Source: JABDPF01 sp037384065
Lineage (GTDB): Bacteria > Pseudomonadota > Gammaproteobacteria > Xanthomonadales > SZUA-36
DNA length: 38,270 nt
Direction: 5' to 3'
NCBI GenBank assembly: GCA_037384065.1
Contig: JARROJ010000022.1
Location: 1-38,270 of the forward strand
This document shows, piece by piece, positions 8,431-16,152 of this stretch. Below the pieces are notes generated by a model. That model was not told the DNA's origin and ran no database searches. It was given only the letters and a program-made list of their open reading frames with translations. Both the position numbers and the translations under genes were made by a program. How positions within the stretch are numbered: position 1 is the first letter of the stretch; every line of letters starts with the position of its first letter.

Positions 8431-9893
8431 CAGAACCTCGGCAGGTCGGGAAAGGGCAGGGCGCCGCCGTGTACGTGCATCGCGCCCAGCTCGGCGCAGC
8501 GGTTCAGGGTGGGCACCGCCTTGCCCGGGTTGAGCAGACCGCGCGGGTCGAAGGCCCGTTTCAGCGCGTGGAACTGTTCCAGTTCCGCGGCGCTGAACTG
8601 CTCGCACATCGAATCGATTTTTTCCATGCCGACGCCATGTTCGCCGGTGACGGTGCCGCCGGCTTCGATGCAGCGCCGCAGGATCTTCGCACCCAGCGCC
8701 TCGGCCTTTTCGAGCTCGCCCGGCTGATCGGCGTCGTACATGATCAGGGGGTGCAGGTTGCCGTCGCCGGCGTGGAACACGTTGGCCACGGTCAGGCCGA
8801 TGTCCGCCGCGTCGGCGGCGATCTGCGCGAGCACCTCGGGCAGTTCACGGCGCGGGATCGTGCCGTCCATGCAGTAGTAGTCCGGCTTGATGCGGCCGAC
8901 CGCCGGAAAAGCGTTCTTGCGCCCGGCCCAGAGCCGAAGGCGTTCCGACTCGCTCGTCGAAACCGTGATCGAGGTGGCGCCCTCGTGGTCGAGGATCTCA
9001 CGCACCCGCCGCATCTGCTCGGCGACCTCGGCCGCGCCGCCGTCGAGTTCGCACAGCAGCACGGCTTCGGCGTCGCGCGGATAGCCGGGGGCGATGAAGG
9101 CTTCCACGGCGTCGACCGACAGGCGGTCCATCATTTCCAGCCCGGCCGGCACGATGCCGGCGCCGATGATGGCGCCGACGGCCGCCGCGGCCGCCGCCAC
9201 CGTCGCAAAGCCGGCCAGCACGACCTGCGCCGTCTGCGGTCGCGGCAGCAGGCGCAGCGTCACCTCGGTGATCACGCCCAGCATGCCTTCCGAGCCGTTG
9301 ACGATCGCCAGCAGGTCGTAACCGGGCGCATCCAGGGCGCCGCTGCCGATCAGCAGTTCCTCGCCCTCGATGGTCAGCAGCTTCACCTGCAGCACGTTGT
9401 GGACGGTCAGGCCGTACTTCAGGCAGTGCACGCCGCCGGAATTTTCCGCCACGTTGCCGCCGATGCTGCAGGCGATCTGCGAGGAGGGATCGGGCGCGTA
9501 GTACAGGCCGAGCGGCGCCACCGCCTCGCTGACGGCGAGGTTGCGCACGCCGGGCTCGACCCGGGCGGTGCGGTTGTCGGCATCGATTTCGAGAATCCGG
9601 TTCATGCGGCTGAGGACCAGCAGCAGGCCGTCTTCGAGCGGCAGCGCGCCCCCCGACAGCCCGGTGCCGGCGCCGCGGGTCACGACCGGAACGCCCAGCC
9701 GGTGGCAGGTCTTCAGGATGTCCCGCACCTGGCCGGCGTTTTCGGGCAGCGCGACGAGCAACGGCAGCTTGCGGTACACCATCAGGCCGTCGCACTCGAA
9801 CGGCCGCCGGGCTTCCTCGCTGTGCAGCAGGATGTCCGGGGGCACGGTCTGGCGCAATTCGTCGAGCAGCCTGTCCTGGGAAACGGGGTTCAC
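8430..9893 (-). CDS. glcD: Glycolate oxidase subunit GlcD
   Basis: This 487-residue FAD-linked oxidase has the PCMH FAD-binding region near residues 50-230. PVVTRGAGTGLSGGALPLED is the pyrophosphate-binding motif, and SSQIACSIGGNVAENSGG the second FAD motif. The C-terminal oxidase domain ends with VFHAGDGNLHPLI, GTVTGEHGVGMEK and FDPRGLLNPGK, the signature of the D-lactate/glycolate oxidase family. Presence of glcE and glcF directly downstream makes GlcD the best name rather than a D-lactate dehydrogenase. It catalyses oxidation of glycolate, a by-product of phosphoglycolate salvage, to glyoxylate. The gene starts with ATG at 9893, 41 nt from the divergent DUF6498-like gene, so both promoters must share a very short region. 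Confidence 0.96.
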   Translation of the reverse strand: MNPVSQDRLLDELRQTVPPDILLHSEEARRPFECDGLMVYRKLPLLVALPENAGQVRDILKTCHRLGVPVVTRGAGTGLSGGALPLEDGLLLVLSRMNRILEIDADNRTARVEPGVRNLAVSEAVAPLGLYYAPDPSSQIACSIGGNVAENSGGVHCLKYGLTVHNVLQVKLLTIEGEELLIGSGALDAPGYDLLAIVNGSEGMLGVITEVTLRLLPRPQTAQVVLAGFATVAAAAAAVGAIIGAGIVPAGLEMMDRLSVDAVEAFIAPGYPRDAEAVLLCELDGGAAEVAEQMRRVREILDHEGATSITVSTSESERLRLWAGRKNAFPAVGRIKPDYYCMDGTIPRRELPEVLAQIAADAADIGLTVANVFHAGDGNLHPLIMYDADQPGELEKAEALGAKILRRCIEAGGTVTGEHGVGMEKIDSMCEQFSAAELEQFHALKRAFDPRGLLNPGKAVPTLNRCAELGAMHVHGGALPFPDLPRF

Positions 9894-9934
9894 TGGATCA
9901 CCGTGGGCATCACCTCGATGGTACTATTTGCGCC

Positions 9935-11254
9935 GTGATCAGGAAAGGCGCCAGGCCGGCTTTCCGGGTGCGTTTCGGAAACCCGGGCAACGACGGCGAT
10001 TTCGTGCGGGTGTTTCCGTTCCGTCGTCCCTGGCCGGCCATCGTGGTCCTGGCCGTCATGGTGGCGGTTTTCGCCGTCCCGGCGGTGACGACGGGGCGGC
10101 AGGTCGCCGGCGAACTCGGTGGCGTCGACTCCCTGTTCGACCTGGTCGGCATCGCCTTCATGGGGTTCTGGCTGATCGGCTGGTCGGTCGGCCTGCTGAT
10201 GATGGGGGCGATCCTGGGCCTGCTGCTTTTCGGGCGCGAGGTGCTGCGGGCCGGCCCGAACGGCCTGGAAATCGTGATCGGCCTGCCGATGCTGGGGCTG
10301 GGGACGACGTTCGACGTCGGCCGGATGCGCAACCTGCGCGTGGTCGAACCGCAACCGAAATCCGGCAAGTCCTGGCGCGGTCGGCATTTCGAATTCGATT
10401 ACGGCGCGAACGCCTTCGCCTTCGGTTCCGCCGTCGATCCGATGGCGCAGGGCGCGATCGCCAGCGGGATCGAAATGGCCAGTGGGAAATCGATCCGCGA
10501 GGGCGATGCCGTTCCGGGCGATGTCGAAGCGGAGTGGGATTCCGTCCCGCAGGCCGTCAAATCGGATCACCTATCGACGGCGCGGGTGGCGGAACCGCCC
10601 GTAACGCCGGTTGCACCGGCCGCCGCCGAAGGCGGCTGGCTGACGCCCGTGACGCTGGCGCTGGTAATCGCCAACCTGGTGCCGGTCGCCGGCGCGGTGT
10701 TTTTCGGCTGGCGCCTGTCCGATGTGATGGTGCTGTACTGGGCCGAAAGCGCCGTCGTCGGGTTCTGGAACCTCGCCAAGATCCTCGTCATCGGCCGCTG
10801 GCTGGGCCTGTTCGCCGGCCTGTTTTTTCTCGGCCACTTCGGCGGCTTCATGGCCGTGCACTTCCTGTTCATCTACACGATCTTCATCGAGGGCGTCGGG
10901 GCGGGCGGCGCCGCGGGCGGCGGTGATCTCGCGGACGTGGGCCGCATGTTCCTGCGCCTGTGGCCGGCGCTGCTGGCGTTGTTCCTCAGCCATGGCCTGT
11001 CGTTCTGGCTGAACTTCGTGGGACGCGCCGAGTACCGCGGCAAGACGGTCAACCGCCAGATGTCCGAGCCCTACCGGCGCATCGTGTTCATGCACCTGGT
11101 GCTGATTTTCGGCGGCGGCCTGGCGCTGGTGCTGGGCGACACGACCCCGGTGCTGCTGCTCGTGATCGCGCTGAAGATCGTGTTCGACGTTCGTGCGCAC
11201 CGCAAGGAACATGCGGGCGGCAGCGCGAAGGGCTTTGTCGAACGCCCCGACTGA
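9935..11254 (+). CDS. DUF6498-like multi-pass membrane protein
   Basis: The product has 439 residues. The N-terminal third has two hydrophobic segments (about residues 30-50 and 68-98) and a soluble stretch. The C-terminal half has about six helices and the phrases VMVLYWAESAVVGFWNLAKI and LGHFGGFMAVHFLFIYTIF, which I recognise as the core of DUF6498-containing proteins. The function of the family is unknown. The likely start is the GTG at 9935. A -10-like TACTAT at 9922-9927 would put the transcript start at or next to that GTG, so the message may be leaderless; no Shine-Dalgarno sequence is visible. It is divergent from glcD and followed by the SDR gene after 151 bp. Confidence 0.7.
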   Translation: MIRKGARPAFRVRFGNPGNDGDFVRVFPFRRPWPAIVVLAVMVAVFAVPAVTTGRQVAGELGGVDSLFDLVGIAFMGFWLIGWSVGLLMMGAILGLLLFGREVLRAGPNGLEIVIGLPMLGLGTTFDVGRMRNLRVVEPQPKSGKSWRGRHFEFDYGANAFAFGSAVDPMAQGAIASGIEMASGKSIREGDAVPGDVEAEWDSVPQAVKSDHLSTARVAEPPVTPVAPAAAEGGWLTPVTLALVIANLVPVAGAVFFGWRLSDVMVLYWAESAVVGFWNLAKILVIGRWLGLFAGLFFLGHFGGFMAVHFLFIYTIFIEGVGAGGAAGGGDLADVGRMFLRLWPALLALFLSHGLSFWLNFVGRAEYRGKTVNRQMSEPYRRIVFMHLVLIFGGGLALVLGDTTPVLLLVIALKIVFDVRAHRKEHAGGSAKGFVERPD

Positions 11255-11327
11255 CCGGCCGGCGGATTTCCGGCCTGCGCCGGAACGCTGCGGGGCCGGC
11301 GATGCGGAGCAGGACCGGATTTTCTTC

Positions 11328-11333
11328 TATAGT
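11328..11333 (+). promoter_or_regulatory. Possible -10 element for the SDR gene
   Basis: TATAGT in an AT-richer patch (TTTTCTTCTATAGT) lies about 73 nt upstream of the SDR start. No convincing -35 hexamer is visible 16-18 nt upstream. The call rests on the hexamer and its position in the only intergenic gap before the gene. Confidence 0.3.
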
Positions 11334-11405
11334 GGACCGTGATGGTGGCGGCCAACGGCCGGACGCCCGGTTCGAATCTCTCCCTGAAATCATGAATGAG
11401 GCCTG

Positions 11406-12392
11406 ATGCTGATGAAACGAATTGCGTTGATGTTTGTCCTGACTGTCCTGGCGTTGTCGCTGGCGGCGCCCGTTGCGGCGCAGGCCGAGGCGCCGCAGGC
11501 GGGCGCCGGAAAAGCCGTGCTCGTCACCGGGGCGAGCAGCGGTATCGGTCGCCGTGTCGCCGAGGACCTGGCCGCCCGGGGTTATTTCGTCTACGCCGGC
11601 GCGCGCAAGCAGCAGGACATCGATGCCCTGAACGCGATCGACAACATCCAGGCCGTGCGCCTCGACGTGACCGAGCAGGACGAAATCGACGCTGCCGTCG
11701 AAACGGTTCGCGCGGGTGGTCGCGGGCTTTACGGCCTGGTCAATAACGCGGGCGTGTTCATCGGCGGGCCGCTGATCGAGGTGCCGGTCGAGGAACTCGA
11801 ATGGCTGATGGACGTCAACGTGACGGGGGTATACCGCGTTACCCAGGCGTTCGCCCCGATGATCATCGACGCAAAAGGCCGCATCACGACGATCAGCTCG
11901 ATCTCCGGCATCAATACCAGCCGCTTCATGGGGCCCTACAGCATGAGCAAGCACGCGGTCGAGGCGTACACGGACGCACTGGCCGTCGAGATGGCGAAGT
12001 TCGGCGTCGCCGTAAGCGCCGTGGAACCCGGCAACTACAATTCCGAGATCGGCACCAGCGCCCGGCAGCGGCTGGCCGGCAAGCTCTCCCCGGAGACCAG
12101 CGAGTACTACGGCGAAGAGCTGACGGAGTGGCTCGACGGCAGCTGGGAGCGCGACCGCTACAAGGAGCCGGACGAGGTCTCGGAAGCCGTGCAGCACTTT
12201 TTCGCCAGCGATGCGCCGTTGCGGCGTTACATGGTCGTGCCCAGCGAACCCGAGGGCGCCTGGGCGATCGACAAGGCGATCCAGGAAGTCGTCCAGTACA
12301 ACCAGTGGCAGGCCTATTCCTACAGCCGCGAACAACTGATCGAGAAGCTCGACGCGGCGCTCAAGGAAGCTGCACAGCCCGCGTCGCCGTGA
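11406..12392 (+). CDS. SDR-family oxidoreductase with a signal peptide
   Basis: This 328-residue classical short-chain dehydrogenase has the NAD(P)-binding TGASSGIG at residues 41-48, NNAG at 113-116, the catalytic Ser in SSISG at 164-168, and YSMSK with Tyr178 and Lys182. An extra N-terminus precedes the Rossmann fold: MLMKRIALMF, a hydrophobic core, and an APVAAQAEA cleavage-like site near residue 25, which reads as a Sec signal peptide. That is odd, because SDR enzymes use soluble NAD(P)H, which is not known as a free periplasmic cofactor. Either the enzyme is exported with bound cofactor, or the hydrophobic stretch anchors it on the cytoplasmic side. ATG codons at 11406 and 11412 are both possible. 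The substrate is unknown; steroid or fatty-alcohol dehydrogenase-like chemistry is common in this subgroup. Confidence 0.88.
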   Translation: MLMKRIALMFVLTVLALSLAAPVAAQAEAPQAGAGKAVLVTGASSGIGRRVAEDLAARGYFVYAGARKQQDIDALNAIDNIQAVRLDVTEQDEIDAAVETVRAGGRGLYGLVNNAGVFIGGPLIEVPVEELEWLMDVNVTGVYRVTQAFAPMIIDAKGRITTISSISGINTSRFMGPYSMSKHAVEAYTDALAVEMAKFGVAVSAVEPGNYNSEIGTSARQRLAGKLSPETSEYYGEELTEWLDGSWERDRYKEPDEVSEAVQHFFASDAPLRRYMVVPSEPEGAWAIDKAIQEVVQYNQWQAYSYSREQLIEKLDAALKEAAQPASP

Positions 12393-12519
12393 GGCATCGT
12401 TCCGGCCGTGCGGCGCGTTTGCCGTTCGTCGCCTGCCTGGCGGCGAGGGGCTTTGGTTGCGACGATGAACTGATTTTCACGAGCGGCGCGGGGCGCGTCG
12501 CCCTGGGATGAGGTGCCAG

Positions 12520-12550
12520 CTGGTCCGGCTGGGCAGCCCAGCCGGACCGG
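12520..12550. terminator. Strong hairpin between convergent genes
   Basis: GGTCCGGCTGGG (12522-12533) and CCCAGCCGGACC (12537-12548) form a perfect 12-bp stem with a CAG loop. It lies between the SDR stop (12392) and the FKBP stop (12586), which face each other. No T-run follows on either strand, so it is not a textbook intrinsic terminator; a two-way terminator or mRNA 3'-end stabiliser is the likeliest role. Confidence 0.5.
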
Positions 12551-12585
12551 GAACGGGCCTCTGTCGGCCCGTCATCGCGGTTGCT

Positions 12586-13014
12586 TCAGCCGATCGAAAC
12601 GAGTTCGATGTCGAAGTTCAGCGGCTTGCCGGCCAGCGGATGGTTGCCGTCGACCGTGATCGTCTCGTCGCCGACCTCGGTGACGGTCAGGTTGATGACC
12701 TGGCCATCCTGCCCGCGCGCCTGCAGGCCCATGCCTTCCTTGGGCTCGAGGTCATCGGGCAGGGCGCTTTTCGGCACTTCCTGGATCATCTGGTCGCTGG
12801 GTTCGCCGTAGGCGTCCGCGGCCTCGATGCGGACCTTTTTCTGATCGCCGACGGCCATGCCCTCGACCGCCTTGTCGAAGCCCGGAATGACCTGGCCCGA
12901 GCCCACGGTGAACTCGAGCGGGTCGCGGCCGGACGAGCTGTCGAACTCGCTGCCGTCGTCCAGCGTTCCGGTGTAGTGAATCTTGACGGTGTCGCCTGTT
13001 TTTGCCTGGCTCAT
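12586..13014 (-). CDS. FKBP-type peptidyl-prolyl isomerase, SlyD-like
   Basis: This 142-residue protein begins with the FKBP half-domain (VKIHYTGTLDDGSEFDSS, then VIPGFDKAVEGMAVGD at about residues 41-56). An inserted IF-type domain follows (AYGEPSDQMIQEVPKSALP... to about residue 115), and the protein ends with VDGNHPLAGKPLNFDIELV. This order and the NHPLAGK motif define the SlyD/FkpB group of cytoplasmic isomerase-chaperones, which catalyse proline cis-trans isomerisation in folding proteins. It lacks the His/Cys-rich metal-binding tail of E. coli SlyD, so it is closer to short SlyD-like or SlpA forms. A good ribosome site (AAAGGAGA) precedes the ATG. It is divergent from fabA and convergent with the SDR gene. 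Confidence 0.93.
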   Translation of the reverse strand: MSQAKTGDTVKIHYTGTLDDGSEFDSSSGRDPLEFTVGSGQVIPGFDKAVEGMAVGDQKKVRIEAADAYGEPSDQMIQEVPKSALPDDLEPKEGMGLQARGQDGQVINLTVTEVGDETITVDGNHPLAGKPLNFDIELVSIG

Positions 13015-13287
13015 CTCGTTACATCTCCTTTCTGTTGCGTTCGGGCGATTCCTGCAATGGTGATCTCCGGCGCGAAACCGTTGCCGGGTGATGACTGTGG
13101 ACTCGGGGGATCAGCATGCGGGGTTAACCCACAACCCTAACAGAAACCAGCGCGGGTTTCGAGGCGGCGTGGTGCCGGCGGCGGTTTCCGGGGCGCGCAT
13201 CGACGCTTCCATTCTGGCGCGTATGGAAGGATTTTAGGGTAGGCTTGGATGCCGCGATCACGAACCGGCGAATGGAGGACTCCGCCC
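13015..13287. promoter_or_regulatory. Divergent intergenic region between FKBP gene and fabA
   Basis: These 273 bp must hold the promoters for both genes. It contains a perfect 10-bp palindrome, GGGTTAACCC, at 13121-13130, followed by ACAACCCTAA. It also has an AT-richer patch (GGATTTTAGGGTAGGCTTGG) about 45-65 nt before the fabA start. I could not find a convincing FabR- or FadR-type operator, and no -35/-10 pair is clear. The ribosome site GGAGGA of fabA sits at 13274-13279. Confidence 0.4.
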
Positions 13288-13806
13288 ATGCAGGACCGAA
13301 AGGCTTCATACACGCGCGACGAACTGGTGCGCTGCGCCGACGGCCTGCTGTTCGGCGAAGACTATCCGCGCCTGCCGGCCGACAACATGCTGATGTTCGA
13401 TCGCATCACGGCCATCAACGCCGACGACGGAACGTACGGCAAGGGTTCGCTGACGGCCGAACTCGACATCCGTCCCGACCTGTGGTTTTTCGGCTGCCAC
13501 TTCCGCAGCGATCCCGTGATGCCGGGCTGCCTCGGTCTGGACGCCCTGTGGCAGTTGTGCGGATTTTTCATGGCCTGGTCCGGCTGCCAGGGCAAGGGGC
13601 GGGCGCTGGGCGCCGGCCTGGTCAAATTCACCGGTCAGATCCTGCCCGAGGCGCAGCGCGTGACCTACACGCTGAACTTCAAGCGCCTGGTCAAGCGCAG
13701 CCTGAGCATGGCGATCGCCGACGGCGTGGTGGCGGTCGATGGCCGGCCGATCTACTCCGCCGCCGACCTCAAGGTCGGCATCTTCACGTCGACGGAGGGG
13801 TTCTGA
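13288..13806 (+). CDS. fabA: 3-hydroxydecanoyl-ACP dehydratase/isomerase FabA
   Basis: The 172 residues match the length of E. coli FabA (172). The hot-dog fold motif FFGCHFRSDPVMPGCLGLDALWQ places catalytic His71 and Asp85 exactly as in the family (His70/Asp84 in E. coli). FabA dehydrates 3-hydroxydecanoyl-ACP and isomerises trans-2- to cis-3-decenoyl-ACP, the branch point to unsaturated fatty acids. The ATG at 13288 was chosen because GGAGGA lies eight bases upstream and the protein then begins like other FabA proteins. The frame is open to 13249, but that would add an unconserved tail. fabB starts two bases after the stop, so the two are one operon. Confidence 0.97.
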   Translation: MQDRKASYTRDELVRCADGLLFGEDYPRLPADNMLMFDRITAINADDGTYGKGSLTAELDIRPDLWFFGCHFRSDPVMPGCLGLDALWQLCGFFMAWSGCQGKGRALGAGLVKFTGQILPEAQRVTYTLNFKRLVKRSLSMAIADGVVAVDGRPIYSAADLKVGIFTSTEGF

Positions 13807-13807
13807 A

Positions 13808-15028
13808 ATGGCCGGCATGCGCAGAGTGGTCGTCACCGGCATGGGGATCGTTTCCTGTCTCGGCAATTCCAAAACCGCGGTCGGCGAATCGCTGCGCGCC
13901 GGACGCTCCGGCATCCGCGCCAGCGAGACCTACGCCGAGATGGGCCTGCGCAGCCAGGTCTGCGGCGCGGTCGATATCGATCTCGAGGCCCTGATCGACC
14001 GCAAGCACCTGCGGTTCATGGGCGATGCCGCGGCGTTCGCCTACGTCGCCCTCGAGCAGGCGATCGAGGATGCGGGCCTGGCGCCGGAAGACGTCTCGAA
14101 CACGCGCACGGGGCTGATCGCCGGCTCGGGCGGCGCCTCGAGTTCGACCATCGTCTGGGGCGCGGACACGCTGCGCGCGCGCGGCGTGCGGCGGCTTGGC
14201 CCCTACGGCATCCCGCGCTCGATGAGCAGCACCGTGTCCGCCTGCCTGGCGACGCATTTCGGCGTCAAGGGCGTGAATTACTCGATCACCTCGGCCTGCG
14301 CCACCAGCACGCACTGCATCGGGGCGGCGGCGGAACAGATCCAGTGGGGCAAGCAGGACATCGTGTTCGCCGGCGGCGGCGAGGAAGAAGACTGGTCGCT
14401 GGCGATGATGTTCGACGCGATGGGCGCGCTGTCGACGAAGTACAACGACACGCCCGAGCGGGCGTCGCGGCCCTACGACGCCGAGCGCGACGGCTTCGTG
14501 ATCGCGGGCGGCGGCGGCATGCTCGTCCTCGAGGAACTCGAGCACGCCCGGGCCCGGGGCGCGCGCATTTACGCCGAGGTGGTCGGCTACGGGGCGAACT
14601 CGGACGGCGACAACATGGTGGCGCCGTCCGGCGAGGGCGCAACGCGCTGCATGGAGCAGGCGCTGGCCTCGGTCGATGGGCCGATCGATTACATCAACAC
14701 CCACGGAACCAGCACGCCGGCCGGCGATATCGCCGAGCTTAACGCGATCCGCGAGGTGTTCGGCGACGACGCGCCGGCGATCAGTTCGACCAAGTCGCTC
14801 TGCGGCCACGCGCTGGGCGCGGCGGGCGTCAACGAGGCGATCCATTGCCTGCTGATGATGCAGGACGACTACATCGCGGCCTCGGCCAACGTCGAGAACC
14901 CGGACCCGGGTGCGGCCGGACTGGACATCGTGCGCGAGCGCCGCGACGGGGTGCGCCTCGACACCGTCATGAGCAACAATTTCGGCTTTGGCGGCACCAA
15001 CGCCGTCCTGGTGTTCCGCAAAGCCTGA
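13808..15028 (+). CDS. fabB: Beta-ketoacyl-ACP synthase I FabB
   Basis: This 406-residue protein has the full KAS active site: Cys164 in ITSACATSTHC, His299 in INTHGTSTPAGD, and His334 in CGHALGAAG, with the glycine-rich C-terminal MSNNFGFGGTNA loop. FabB condenses malonyl-ACP with acyl-ACP and is needed to elongate the cis-3-decenoyl product of FabA. Pairing with fabA, and the FabB-like sequence GGGEEEDWSLAMMFDAMGALS, argue for FabB rather than FabF. The ATG at 13808 follows the fabA stop by one base. The fabA-fabB pair is typical of gammaproteobacteria and some alphaproteobacteria. The next gene, encoding the DUF2891 protein, is convergent and ends 21 nt away. Confidence 0.97.
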   Translation: MAGMRRVVVTGMGIVSCLGNSKTAVGESLRAGRSGIRASETYAEMGLRSQVCGAVDIDLEALIDRKHLRFMGDAAAFAYVALEQAIEDAGLAPEDVSNTRTGLIAGSGGASSSTIVWGADTLRARGVRRLGPYGIPRSMSSTVSACLATHFGVKGVNYSITSACATSTHCIGAAAEQIQWGKQDIVFAGGGEEEDWSLAMMFDAMGALSTKYNDTPERASRPYDAERDGFVIAGGGGMLVLEELEHARARGARIYAEVVGYGANSDGDNMVAPSGEGATRCMEQALASVDGPIDYINTHGTSTPAGDIAELNAIREVFGDDAPAISSTKSLCGHALGAAGVNEAIHCLLMMQDDYIAASANVENPDPGAAGLDIVRERRDGVRLDTVMSNNFGFGGTNAVLVFRKA

Positions 15029-15048
15029 GCGTCAGGCCCCGGCCCGCG

Positions 15049-16152
15049 TCACGGCGCCGCGGGTTTTCCCCGCTGCGTCACCAGGTAGGTCGCGAAGCTC
15101 GCCAGCCAGTGGCTGCCTTCATAGTGCTCCGCGGACACGTTGGCGATGCCGGCCGCGGCGTGAACGCGCGCCGCAGCCTGCAGTGACGCCCGGCGCGGGT
15201 CGCTCGCCGGCAGGGCCGCGGCGATGTTTTCGAGATTCCAGGCGCGCGACAGGTTGACGCCGTCCAGGTGCACCAGTTTGCCGTCGGTGGGGTCCCGGAC
15301 CTGGCCGGGTTCCAGCCAGTCGCCGCGGCCGTCCACCGGGATCCCCGGCAGAAAGTCGCCCAGCCAGCGCGGAAACGCGTCGGCCGGCAGGACGCGCCGA
15401 ACCAGGTCGGCCTCCATCAGGCACGGCGACAGGAAATCCTCGCCGGAGGGCTCGTAGTTCAGCGGGCAGGCGCGATCCCCCAGGTGAAAGTCGCGGGTTT
15501 TCTGCTCCAGCAGGCTGGCCAGTTCGACGTCCCCCGCGATCCGCGCCCAGTCGAGCACGAGGCCGAAGGCGAACATGCTCTGGTTGTGCGTGCCGAGGCG
15601 GATCGGGTACAGCAGGTTGGGCAGCCAGGTCCGGAGTTGCCGAACGACGGTCGCCTCGAGCGGTTGCAGCGTCGCCCGCCAGGCGGCCGCGCGCGGGTCG
15701 TCCCATTCGCGCAGCTCCGTCATCAGTTGCAGGAACCAGGCGCTGCCGTAGGGCCGCTCGTAGGACTTGCGGTTCTCGGCCTCGAAATACGCCACCTCGA
15801 CGGCGACGCCGGCCGGCGTGAAGCTGCGTTCCAGCGCCGCGCCGATTTCCGCGTTCAGCGCCTCCGGCAGCACGCCCAGCCGCAGCCAGCGGACCAGCAT
15901 CCAGTGCCCGTGCACCGAGGAGTGCCAGTCGAAGCAGCCGTAGAACACCGGGTGCAGTTGCGCCGGCGTTCCGGCATCGGCCGCGCTGTTCAGCACGTGC
16001 GCGATCTTGTTCGGGTACTCGCGGTGGATGCAGTCCAGGGCCAGCCGGGCGAAACGCGAGGCCGTCGCGGTATCGACGGCCTCGTCAGCGCCCACGGCGG
16101 TGTGGCTCAGGCCCAGGCCCAGCACGAGGATGGCCAGGGTTTTCGGGATCAT
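15049..16152 (-). CDS. Secreted DUF2891 protein
   Basis: This 367-residue protein has a clear N-terminal signal peptide (MIPKTLAILVLGLGLSHTAVGA). The mature part contains HPVFYGCFDWHSSVHGHWML near residues 67-86 and ERPYGSAWFLQLMTELREW near 132-150. RLGTHNQSMFAFGLVLDWA follows near 186-204, and EGSHWLASFATYLV lies at the end. This is the DUF2891 family pattern, thought to adopt an alpha/alpha-toroid-like fold. The function is unknown. The conserved His, Asp and Trp clusters suggest a catalytic or ligand-binding pocket. Its ATG overlaps the stop of the cytochrome c peroxidase gene (ATGA), so the two proteins are made together. The gene ends just after fabB. Confidence 0.88.
   Translation of the reverse strand: MIPKTLAILVLGLGLSHTAVGADEAVDTATASRFARLALDCIHREYPNKIAHVLNSAADAGTPAQLHPVFYGCFDWHSSVHGHWMLVRWLRLGVLPEALNAEIGAALERSFTPAGVAVEVAYFEAENRKSYERPYGSAWFLQLMTELREWDDPRAAAWRATLQPLEATVVRQLRTWLPNLLYPIRLGTHNQSMFAFGLVLDWARIAGDVELASLLEQKTRDFHLGDRACPLNYEPSGEDFLSPCLMEADLVRRVLPADAFPRWLGDFLPGIPVDGRGDWLEPGQVRDPTDGKLVHLDGVNLSRAWNLENIAAALPASDPRRASLQAAARVHAAAGIANVSAEHYEGSHWLASFATYLVTQRGKPAAP

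Noticed and set aside
12389..12511. Forty-codon frame starting GTG and overlapping the SDR stop
   Set aside because: It has no family motif, signal peptide or good ribosome site, and is the tail of a shadow frame within the SDR gene.
13121..13130. Palindrome GGGTTAACCC upstream of fabA as a FabR or FadR operator
   Set aside because: It is perfectly symmetrical but does not resemble the known binding sites of those regulators, and a 10-bp palindrome can occur by chance.
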